Positions 57,542 through 64,000 of a DNA stretch of 64,000 nt are shown here, piece after piece. The notes beneath the pieces were generated by a model. The model did not search any database. It was not told the DNA's origin and was given only the letters and a program-made list of their open reading frames with translations. A program made the position numbers and the translations under genes. The number at the start of each line of letters is the position of its first letter. The stretch's first letter is position 1. The stretch is taken from contig NZ_BMOT01000011.1 in NCBI RefSeq assembly GCF_014647215.1, forward strand, positions 56,278 to 120,277, read 5' to 3'. Origin of the DNA: Shewanella aestuarii (GTDB lineage Bacteria > Pseudomonadota > Gammaproteobacteria > Enterobacterales > Shewanellaceae).

Positions 57542-58293
57542 TGAAGTTTACTGATATTCAGCAGGGCTTTATGGATTACATCCGTGATCCAAGCCAACCC
57601 TTACCCAATGGTATTGAACCAAGACGAATGGTGATTTACCGTGAGCTATTTTTTAATAATGTGAATGGTTTTGTTTCAAGCGCCTTTCCTGTGCTTAAAA
57701 GCCTCTATGAAGAGCAGGATTGGTTAGCTTTAGTACAGCAATTTTTTGCTGAACATAACTGCCACACGCCAATCTTTGTTGAAATAGCAGGGGAGTTTTT
57801 GGCATTTTTACAGCAATATGAAATTAAAGACTCTGATCCTAAGTTTTTACTGGAGCTAGCGCACTATGAATGGTTAGAGTTAGTTGTCGCCACTAAACAA
57901 TTGAGCGATCAGCAACAAATATTAGAAGCCGATTTACTACTATCCAAACCATTGCAGCTGTCTGTTTGCGCCAAAGTAGCGCAGTATCAATATGATGTTC
58001 AACATATTAGTGTTGATTATCAACCGATTGAGCCACCTTCACAGCCACAGTTTTTCTGTGTGTATCGTAATGTGGAAGAGGAAGTTTCATTTTTGCAATT
58101 AAACCCTCTCACAGCGCAAGTTTTAGCGTTAATCGAACAGCGTACTCAACAACAAACGAGTATCAGCTTCGACGAGATTATTCATGAGCTCATCGGGTTT
58201 TACCCGCATATGCACCCTGACACTATGACAAACGGCTGCGTTCAGATGCTTAAGCAAATGGTTGAAAAGGGCATAGTCGTGACCACGCGTTAA
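57541..58293 (+). CDS. hvfC: HvfC/BufC family DUF2063 RiPP-maturation partner
   Basis: 250-aa protein. The N-terminal ~95 residues are the DUF2063 putative DNA-binding-like domain (GIEPRRMVIYRELFFNNV). The conserved ELAHYEW motif follows at 105-111, then a beta-rich domain (about 140-200) and a C-terminal winged-helix-like region. In characterised systems this protein binds the precursor leader and the MNIO enzyme and presents the peptide. ATG is at the overlap with hvfB. No DoxX-type membrane gene follows. Confidence 0.88.
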   Translation: MKFTDIQQGFMDYIRDPSQPLPNGIEPRRMVIYRELFFNNVNGFVSSAFPVLKSLYEEQDWLALVQQFFAEHNCHTPIFVEIAGEFLAFLQQYEIKDSDPKFLLELAHYEWLELVVATKQLSDQQQILEADLLLSKPLQLSVCAKVAQYQYDVQHISVDYQPIEPPSQPQFFCVYRNVEEEVSFLQLNPLTAQVLALIEQRTQQQTSISFDEIIHELIGFYPHMHPDTMTNGCVQMLKQMVEKGIVVTTR

Positions 58294-58459
58294 TTGATAG
58301 CAAATAAGCCTTAAAATATTTATGGTTTTTATTGGGAATTAATAGAAGTAGAATGCGCGCGTTGTGAGGAAGTTCACATTTTATCCGCGCGCACAGCGGT
58401 TTTATGTTAACTCGAACACAAGTTCAACAATACTCTGTACTTTTGCCCAAGGACATTCC

Positions 58460-58579
58460 ATGAACGAGCCGTTTAAAGATCCATTTAATGCCTTTTATTT
58501 AATTGGTTTTATTCTTGTTTTACTTATTCCAACATTGCCAGCATCATTATCTTGGTTAAAGTTTGCAGGCTTAATCTAA
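58460..58579 (+). CDS. 39-aa single-span membrane protein
   Basis: Short frame starting MNEPFKDPFNAFYLIGFILV with one hydrophobic helix (about residues 12-30), then SLSWLKFAGLI. AAGGA lies 7 bases before the ATG (CCAAGGACATTCC), a good ribosome-binding site, and a strong terminator follows 36 bp after the stop. It may be a real small protein. It sits 166 bp after hvfC and could be functionally separate. No family recognised. Confidence 0.6.
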   Translation: MNEPFKDPFNAFYLIGFILVLLIPTLPASLSWLKFAGLI

Positions 58580-58614
58580 ACACTAATTTAGGCTACAATG
58601 TGCTTTAGTGTTAT

Positions 58615-58645
58615 AAACCACTCATTAAGGAGTGGTTTTTTGTTT
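58615..58645 (+). terminator. Rho-independent terminator after the small membrane protein
   Basis: AAACCACTC and GAGTGGTTT form a 9-bp stem over ATTAAG, followed by TTTGTTTT. Confidence 0.9.
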
Positions 58646-58663
58646 TGAGGTTGGTTAAAAGTT

Positions 58664-59032
58664 ATGGTGATAAAGCGTGGCTTATATCTTATTGTCGGTT
58701 TACTGAGTTTGTTACTTGGTGTGATAGGGATAGTCGTACCTTTATTGCCAACAGTGCCATTTATTTTATTAGCAGCATTTTGTTTTGCGCGTTCAAGTGA
58801 ACGCCTACATAGGTGGTTAATGAGCCACCCTTGGTTTTCTGAAGCATTAAACAATTGGCAAACTAAAGGTGCGTTAAACAAAACCTTAAAACGCCGCGCT
58901 ATGATAATGACCACACTCAGTTTTGCCATCAGCATTAGCGTGGTGCCGTTAATCTGGGTAAAGGTGATGTTGTTGGTGATGCTATGTGGTTTGTTGATTT
59001 ATTTGTGGCAGCTCCCAGAGTTAACAGATTAA
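58664..59032 (+). CDS. ybaN: DUF454 family inner-membrane protein YbaN
   Basis: 122-aa membrane protein with helices near 5-40 and 80-115. The loop has FCFARSSERLHRWLMSHPWFSEAL, the DUF454/YbaN hallmark (ARSS followed by HxWF). Function is unknown. The order ybaN-apt-dnaX-ybaB is the same as in E. coli, which supports the identification. The ATG is preceded by a weak GAGGTTGG. Confidence 0.88.
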   Translation: MVIKRGLYLIVGLLSLLLGVIGIVVPLLPTVPFILLAAFCFARSSERLHRWLMSHPWFSEALNNWQTKGALNKTLKRRAMIMTTLSFAISISVVPLIWVKVMLLVMLCGLLIYLWQLPELTD

Positions 59033-59090
59033 TAGCGCAATGGTTGCATGCCATTCACAACAGGCTTAAGATCCTGTTAATTGTTAAACG

Positions 59091-59112
59091 AGTCCCCTAA
59101 GGGGCTTTTTTA
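59091..59112 (+). terminator. Short terminator between ybaN and apt
   Basis: AGTCCCC and GGGGCT pair imperfectly (one bulged T) over TAA, followed by TTTTTTA. Confidence 0.65.
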
Positions 59113-59140
59113 TTGAAACCCCATTTAAAGAGTTTTCATT

Positions 59141-59689
59141 ATGATGAATAAAGACAGTTTAGCGCTGATCAAGCAAAGCATTAAAACCATTCCTGACTAT
59201 CCAAAAGCAGGCATTATGTTCCGTGATGTCACCAGTCTTTTAGAAAGTGCTGAAGCTTACAAAGCAACAATTGCTTTATTGGTCGCACATTATCAATCTA
59301 AGGGATTTACCAAAGTAGTTGGTACGGAAGCGCGTGGGTTCTTATTTGGAGCACCGTTAGCACTTGAGCTCGGTATTGGTTTTGTTCCAGTACGTAAGCC
59401 AGGAAAATTACCTCGTGCCACAATAAGCCAAACTTATGAGCTTGAATATGGTAAAGATACATTAGAAATTCACACCGATGCCATCAATGCTGAAGACAAA
59501 GTGCTGGTGATTGATGATTTACTTGCTACCGGTGGCACGATTGAAGCTACGGTAAAACTTATTCGCCAATTAGGTGGTGAAGTAGAACATGCCGCTTTTG
59601 TTATATCACTGCCAGAAATAGGCGGTGAAGCACGATTAAAATCCATGGGTATCGAAGTGTTAAGCTTGTGCGAATTCGAAGGCGAGTAA
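59141..59689 (+). CDS. apt: Adenine phosphoribosyltransferase
   Basis: 182-aa purine-salvage enzyme making AMP from adenine and PRPP. The PRPP-binding motif [13 protein letters not shown] is near residue 120-132; TEARGF and the N-terminal [15 protein letters not shown] are typical. Length equals E. coli Apt (183 aa). It precedes dnaX by 137 bp, as in E. coli. Confidence 0.97.
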   Translation: MMNKDSLALIKQSIKTIPDYPKAGIMFRDVTSLLESAEAYKATIALLVAHYQSKGFTKVVGTEARGFLFGAPLALELGIGFVPVRKPGKLPRATISQTYELEYGKDTLEIHTDAINAEDKVLVIDDLLATGGTIEATVKLIRQLGGEVEHAAFVISLPEIGGEARLKSMGIEVLSLCEFEGE

Positions 59690-59826
59690 ATCGATAATTT
59701 ATCCACCCACAATTGTTGATAAAGCCAGCTAATAGCAGCCAAACAATAGCCTGTAGCAGTTTTGCATGTTATTGTTTGGCGTAATTAGTGGGAGTTATTC
59801 CCGCACTGTTTAGCTTGGGGAATTGC

Positions 59827-62800
59827 ATGTCTTATCAGGTGTTAGCCCGTAAATGGCGCCCTGCCAAATTTGAGCAAATGGTTGGTCAAGCGCATGTGTT
59901 ACTGGCGCTAACTAATGCATTAAGCCAACAACGTTTGCATCATGCCTATTTATTCACTGGTACTCGCGGCGTGGGTAAAACCAGTTTAGCGCGTTTGTTT
60001 GCCAAAGGGTTAAATTGCGAACAGGGCGTGACAGCAAATCCTTGTGGTGTTTGTTCAAGTTGTGAAGAAATTGCTCAAGGTCGATTTGTCGATTTAATTG
60101 AGGTTGATGCGGCTTCGCGTACCAAAGTGGATGACACTCGCGAGTTATTAGATAACGTCCAATATCGTCCTTCACGCGGCCGCTATAAAGTGTACCTTAT
60201 TGATGAAGTGCACATGCTGTCTCGTAGCAGTTTTAATGCGTTATTAAAAACCTTAGAAGAACCGCCAGAGCACGTAAAATTCCTGTTAGCAACAACCGAC
60301 CCTCAAAAATTACCGGTCACTGTGCTATCGCGCTGTTTACAATTTAATTTAAAAAGTCTGTCGCAAGATGAAATTGCCAAGCAACTCGATTTTGTATTAA
60401 CTCAAGAGCAATTACCATTTGAGAACCAAGCATTAACTCTGTTAGCCAAAGCTGCCAATGGCAGTATGCGTGATGCATTAAGTTTAACGGATCAGGCGAT
60501 TGCATTTGGCTCTGGGCAAGTGATGCACCAGCAGGTTCAATCAATGCTTGGCAGTATTGATCAACAGCAAGTGATTGCTTTACTGAAAGCCCTTTGTGAT
60601 GCCGATATTGAACCTTTGATGACAACAGTTGCTAAAGTGCTCGCTTTTGGCGCGGATGCACAGGAAGTGTTACGCAGTTTGTTAGAATTACTGCATCAAA
60701 TTACTTTAACCCAATTTGCTCCAGCAGCAGCGCAATCCTCTTTATATAGCGAACAAATATTGGCTTTTGCTCAGCAAATATCAGCAGAACAAATTCAGCT
60801 TTATTATCAAATGCTATTAGCTGGACGCAAAGACTTGCCTTTTGCTCCTGATCCTAAATCGGGTTTAGAAATGGCCCTGTTAAGAGCCGTTGCTTTTGTG
60901 CCGGAAAAGCAGACTAAACGTTGGGTTACGGATACCGCCGCTAAATTAGAGTTACCCCCCATAGATGAAAGACCCCAAGAGGTCACAGAGACTCGCCCAA
61001 AGTCTGACACTGATCATGGCGTTCATGCGCTGAGTGCTGCAAATTCTCACGTCAACGCAATGGATAAACAAGCGAGTAGTGATAACTTGGCCCTTGTTGT
61101 TGAACCAATCCATTCTGCATCGAATTCTGAGAAATCTGCGTTGGCATCTAAGCCTGCATCAGAATCATCCTTGGCTTTAACGGATGGAGACTTTGATGAG
61201 AATGCCGACAGTAAGCCAGAAAATACGCATACATTGGCCGAATCCGATGACTGTGCAGAGTTAATTGCCCAACAAGCTATGTTGCTTAACCAAGCAGAAA
61301 GTATGGGGTTTGTTCACTCTGCTAGTGTTAAAACTGGCAGTCAGGAGCTAACTGGGTTAGATAAGCAAAATATCAACAGCAATGATGAATCACAAACTCT
61401 CATTGAGCCAGCACCCTTAACCGCAAATGATGCCACTCAAGCAACAAATGCTAAAGACGCAGTTGAGGAGCTGGATAAACCTAATGCGGCTGATGAAACA
61501 CTCACTCAAGCTCTTAACGTTCCTTCATCTCAAGCTGGCACAAATCGAGTAATAACAGAGGACCCATCCTCTTTTTCAGTACAAGATGACGCTTACTTTG
61601 ATGCTGATTATCCTCAAAATGAAGAGGATGACAGTAACAGCGATTATGAAGATTATCTTGCTTATAATCAGCAATCTGAAACTTCCTTTCAAGCTACATC
61701 GGCAGCGAAAGAAGATGCATTAAGGCAAAATGCTGCCATTGATGAACCGCAGTGGGGAGCTTCGATAATTGCGTCCGCTGATGAAGCTGAACTCGATCCA
61801 TTAGATGATATTTTAGATTTAGTACTCGCCAGCAGGGACTCGTTATTAGCTGAAGTCAGCGCGCATAAAGCTCAGGATGAAGCTGATGCGTCCAATAAAA
61901 AGGCTGCAGATAAACAGCAAGCTAAAATTACCGCATCGCAGGCGAAACTGGGGGCAGTGAATACAGTCGATATTAAATCGGATGAACCGGCTCATTCGCC
62001 ACAACCTTCAATGGTTGATGAACCGGCGCAGCATACGCACTCACTAAGGCAGCCAGATAATGCTTCAGCTGAAAAAAAGTCTCCCGATATATATGACCGC
62101 CCCCCCTGGGAAGCACCATCGGCAGAAGAGCTAGCATTAAATGCCGCTCAGCAAGCCGAAATGGTTGCAATTGACACTGCTGAATCCACTTCTGCAACCC
62201 ATGTCGAAACAACAGCGTTAACCAATGAACAAATGGTTACGGCAAAAGCTGTTGAGTTAATTGTGCAAGATGATAGCCACACAAGCTTAGCGGCCCTTGC
62301 AGAGACTGGCATCACTGAGGCTAACATCACTGAGGCTAACATCATTGAACATAGATCTACTGAACTTAGTGCCATTGAGCTGAGTGACATTGGTCATAAG
62401 ATTACCGGAAATGAAGTTGATCTGCATTGGTATCAAGTGATGGCGCAAGTCAAAGTGGGTGGACGAGTGCGTCAACTTGGGGTGAACTCTTTATGCCAAG
62501 CAGTGTCGAACCCCATACAGTTAACCTTAAAGCCGGATCAAAAACATTTATGTGCTGATATTGCCATTGAACAGCTTCAAGTGGGGTTGTCAGCATTTTT
62601 AGAACAGGATATTCAGGTCATTGTCGATATTGGTCAAGACGCTAATCGCGAAACCCCACTTGAGTTACGTAAACGTTTTCATAAAGAATTAGTGCAACAG
62701 GCTAAACAGTCAATATTGGCCGATGATCATGTGCAATGGATGATAAACCAACTTGCGGCGCAGTTAGATGCCGATTCGGTTGTGTATCCACAAGAGCAGC

Positions 62801-62841
62801 TGACTAATGTGGCGCAGCTTATCCCTGCATTGTTGGATTAA
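59827..62841 (+). CDS. dnaX: DNA polymerase III tau (and predicted gamma) subunit DnaX
   Basis: 1004-aa clamp-loader ATPase. Walker A GTRGVGKT is at 45-52, zinc Cys at C64, C73, C76 and C79, DEVHM near 127, and the SRC sensor in LSRCLQF. The AAA+ and lid domains end near 365. Residues about 380-860 are an acidic, Ser/Ala-rich, probably disordered linker. The C-terminal ~140 residues (VMAQVKVGGRVRQLG onward) match the tau domain that binds the polymerase alpha subunit, and RPPWEAP near 757 is the linker motif before it. Total length is far above E. coli tau (643 aa), mainly because of the linker. A slippery heptamer at 62073-62079 could yield gamma. ATG 59827 (MSYQVLARKWRP) matches the family, with GGGGAA upstream. 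Confidence 0.95.
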   Translation: MSYQVLARKWRPAKFEQMVGQAHVLLALTNALSQQRLHHAYLFTGTRGVGKTSLARLFAKGLNCEQGVTANPCGVCSSCEEIAQGRFVDLIEVDAASRTKVDDTRELLDNVQYRPSRGRYKVYLIDEVHMLSRSSFNALLKTLEEPPEHVKFLLATTDPQKLPVTVLSRCLQFNLKSLSQDEIAKQLDFVLTQEQLPFENQALTLLAKAANGSMRDALSLTDQAIAFGSGQVMHQQVQSMLGSIDQQQVIALLKALCDADIEPLMTTVAKVLAFGADAQEVLRSLLELLHQITLTQFAPAAAQSSLYSEQILAFAQQISAEQIQLYYQMLLAGRKDLPFAPDPKSGLEMALLRAVAFVPEKQTKRWVTDTAAKLELPPIDERPQEVTETRPKSDTDHGVHALSAANSHVNAMDKQASSDNLALVVEPIHSASNSEKSALASKPASESSLALTDGDFDENADSKPENTHTLAESDDCAELIAQQAMLLNQAESMGFVHSASVKTGSQELTGLDKQNINSNDESQTLIEPAPLTANDATQATNAKDAVEELDKPNAADETLTQALNVPSSQAGTNRVITEDPSSFSVQDDAYFDADYPQNEEDDSNSDYEDYLAYNQQSETSFQATSAAKEDALRQNAAIDEPQWGASIIASADEAELDPLDDILDLVLASRDSLLAEVSAHKAQDEADASNKKAADKQQAKITASQAKLGAVNTVDIKSDEPAHSPQPSMVDEPAQHTHSLRQPDNASAEKKSPDIYDRPPWEAPSAEELALNAAQQAEMVAIDTAESTSATHVETTALTNEQMVTAKAVELIVQDDSHTSLAALAETGITEANITEANIIEHRSTELSAIELSDIGHKITGNEVDLHWYQVMAQVKVGGRVRQLGVNSLCQAVSNPIQLTLKPDQKHLCADIAIEQLQVGLSAFLEQDIQVIVDIGQDANRETPLELRKRFHKELVQQAKQSILADDHVQWMINQLAAQLDADSVVYPQEQLTNVAQLIPALLD
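62073..62079 (+). other. A AAA AAG slippery heptamer in dnaX (candidate -1 frameshift)
   Basis: Zero frame reads GAA AAA AAG (codons 749-751), the same heptamer used by E. coli dnaX. A -1 slip gives GTC TCC CGA TAT ATA then TGA at 62094-62096, producing a shortened protein of about 756 aa. TCCC (62082-62085) and GGGA (62108-62111) could begin a downstream stem, but no strong stimulator hairpin was found. Confidence 0.6.
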
Positions 62842-63018
62842 TCATTCAGTTTCATTTTGAATCAACCGACAGTAAAAGATTTAGCCTAAATGGCTTCAAT
62901 AGGTTAGCAGACTCGCAAATTTACATTTACCAGTTTGCTAATCGAGATAATTTCAGTAAGATTAGGCCAATTTGGCACCTTGCTAAAACCCATTATTTAA
63001 TAGAAAAGAGACTTAATT

Positions 63019-63348
63019 ATGTTTGGAAAAGGCGGCATGGGCAACTTGATGAAGCAAGCCCAAATGATGCAAGACAAAATGGCTAAAGTGCAAGAAGAAA
63101 TCGCCCGTATGGAAATGACTGGTGAATCAGGTGCTGGCTTAGTGAAAGTGACAATGACGGGTACACACAATGTGCGTCGTGTGGAAATAGATCCAAGCTT
63201 AATGGAAGACGACAAAGAAATGCTGGAAGATTTAATTGCAGCAGCCTGCAATGATGCAGCCCGTCGTGTAGAAGAAAACCAGAAAACTAAAATGGCAGAA
63301 GTCACTGGCGGTATGCAATTACCACCAGGGATGAAAATGCCATTTTAA
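63019..63348 (+). CDS. ybaB: YbaB/EbfC family nucleoid-associated protein
   Basis: 109-aa DNA-binding protein with [21 protein letters not shown] and a coiled, acidic-basic middle as in E. coli YbaB (109 aa). It binds DNA as a dimer and is genetically linked to dnaX and recR. AGAAAAGAGACTTAATT precedes the ATG. recR, usually next, is not present before the window end. Confidence 0.95.
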   Translation: MFGKGGMGNLMKQAQMMQDKMAKVQEEIARMEMTGESGAGLVKVTMTGTHNVRRVEIDPSLMEDDKEMLEDLIAAACNDAARRVEENQKTKMAEVTGGMQLPPGMKMPF

Positions 63349-63371
63349 TTAATGATCGAAATAACAAATAT

Positions 63372-63400
63372 AAGGCTCATGTTTACGCATGAGCTTTTTT
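63372..63400 (+). terminator. Rho-independent terminator after ybaB
   Basis: GCTCATG (63375-63381) pairs with CATGAGC (63388-63394), extended by AA/TT and a wobble, followed by TTTTTTA. Confidence 0.85.
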
Positions 63401-63479
63401 ATTTGCTCAGCCAAAAATTGACAATGACTTTAGTTGTTAAAAATGGGGCGTGATTATCGTCACTTAGGTGCAATTGTTT

Positions 63480-63902
63480 ATGCATAATGTACAAAATATC
63501 ACTTTGATGTTGTTGTTCCTCTTGCTACAAATTGGCTGTTCGGCGCAAAAGTTGGATAACTCTAATGATGATTCTAGTCAGGTTGAAATAACCACTTGCT
63601 ACAAAAATATTCATTCTTTTGAGGGCGTAACCGATATAGAAATTATCATAGTCAAACGTACAGGCGATAATCTTAACGGCATTTATCATTGGTTACCCGC
63701 TTTCAAAGATAAAAGGTTAGGGGAGTTTGTTGGCGTTGCTACGTCTTCTAATCTGGCCGATGTGATTTACTCTTTTGAGCAAGAAGGTGTGCGAAATCAA
63801 ACTCAACTGCAACTCGAGTTTACACAAGAGTTTATCTCCATTTCTGGAGGTGAAAAATCAACAGGTTTGAATCGAAAATTGAAAAAAGTGAAGTGTGACT
63901 AG
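63480..63902 (+). CDS. Small predicted lipoprotein
   Basis: 140-aa protein with a hydrophobic signal and lipobox LQIGC (Cys20), then a polar region. Residues about 35-130 contain alternating beta-like strands (IEIIIVKRTGDNLNGIYHWLP). A GTG at 63468 extends the frame by four codons; ATG 63480 is used because AGGTG lies 9 bases before it. No family recognised. It sits where recR is expected, between ybaB and the window edge, so it is an insertion relative to the standard order. Confidence 0.6.
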   Translation: MHNVQNITLMLLFLLLQIGCSAQKLDNSNDDSSQVEITTCYKNIHSFEGVTDIEIIIVKRTGDNLNGIYHWLPAFKDKRLGEFVGVATSSNLADVIYSFEQEGVRNQTQLQLEFTQEFISISGGEKSTGLNRKLKKVKCD

Positions 63903-63929
63903 CTTGCTCAGTCACTATGAAGCTGTTTA

Positions 63930-64000
63930 GGATTATATACCCAAACAACCTGAAGATGCTCGATTTCAGCAAGAATTTACACGCGTTTAGGCAAGGCATT
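63930..64000. repeat. Possible intergenic dispersed repeat at the window end
   Basis: The sequence from about 63930 (GATTATATACCCAAACAACC...) resembles an intergenic motif I recall recurring in Shewanella genomes (ATACCCAA..ACCTGAAGATGC). It runs off the window and has no second copy here, so the call rests on memory alone. Confidence 0.3.

Overview
The window looks like chromosomal DNA of a Shewanella-type marine gammaproteobacterium. Three things point there: the gene orders cysZ/smc-zipA-ligA, trmJ-cysE-iscRSUA-hscBA-fdx and ybaN-apt-dnaX-ybaB; the moderate-to-low GC content with AT-rich intergenic DNA; and protein sequences that read like Shewanella homologues (YibL, VF530, DUF3010, HvfA-type). 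This is inference from gene content, not a database match. No rRNA, tRNA, CRISPR array, insertion sequence or prophage was seen. Most of the window is core genome, with small accessory modules between conserved blocks.

Layout. 1-1.0 kb: 5' part of a CBM9-like/DUF5916 outer-membrane protein (minus). 1.2-8.6 kb: cysZ diverging from smc-zipA-ligA. 8.7-14.1 kb: DUF2919 protein, HD-GYP phosphodiesterase, SDR protein, S4 RNA-binding protein, RraB-like protein and a NERD-pseudokinase. 14.3-25.7 kb: TSUP transporter, sbcDC, M23 peptidase, DUF481 barrel, then (minus) YgjP-like metalloprotease, DUF3010 protein and a DEAD-box helicase. 26.1-33.2 kb: RssA-like patatin, nrdDG behind FNR-like and paired NrdR sites, then (minus) a GGDEF-EAL protein whose stop lies in a 7-bp tandem repeat, and an Old Yellow Enzyme. 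33.4-38.4 kb: yibL, ribA and an outer-membrane barrel, then (minus) VF530, a ribbon-helix-helix/ParA pair, a PilZ protein and psiE. 38.5-47.5 kb: suhB diverging from trmJ-cysE and the complete isc operon behind two abutting IscR-type sites, then ndk. 48.6-54.2 kb: two paralogous TonB-dependent receptors. 54.3-55.8 kb: DksA-like protein and dusC (minus). 56.1-58.3 kb: hvfA-hvfB-hvfC. 58.5-63.9 kb: a 39-aa membrane protein, ybaN, apt, dnaX, ybaB and a lipoprotein.

The most interesting system is hvfABC at 56.1-58.3 kb. It encodes a secreted Cys-rich precursor with eight EGKCG motifs in four tandem 21-residue units, a DUF692/MNIO multinuclear-iron maturase and its DUF2063 partner. This is the architecture of copper-binding, post-translationally modified RiPP metallophores. 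A terminator-like hairpin separates precursor from enzymes, which would favour excess precursor. The four-unit array and the lack of an adjacent DoxX gene distinguish this locus.

Other points: a 1004-aa DnaX with a very long acidic linker and an in-frame A AAA AAG slippery heptamer just before the tau-specific domain; a NERD protein fused to degenerate kinase-like domains; and a chromosomal type Ib-like ParA/RHH pair. Many coding starts were moved inward from the longest reading frame because a Shine-Dalgarno sequence or family alignment supports the internal start; each case is stated.
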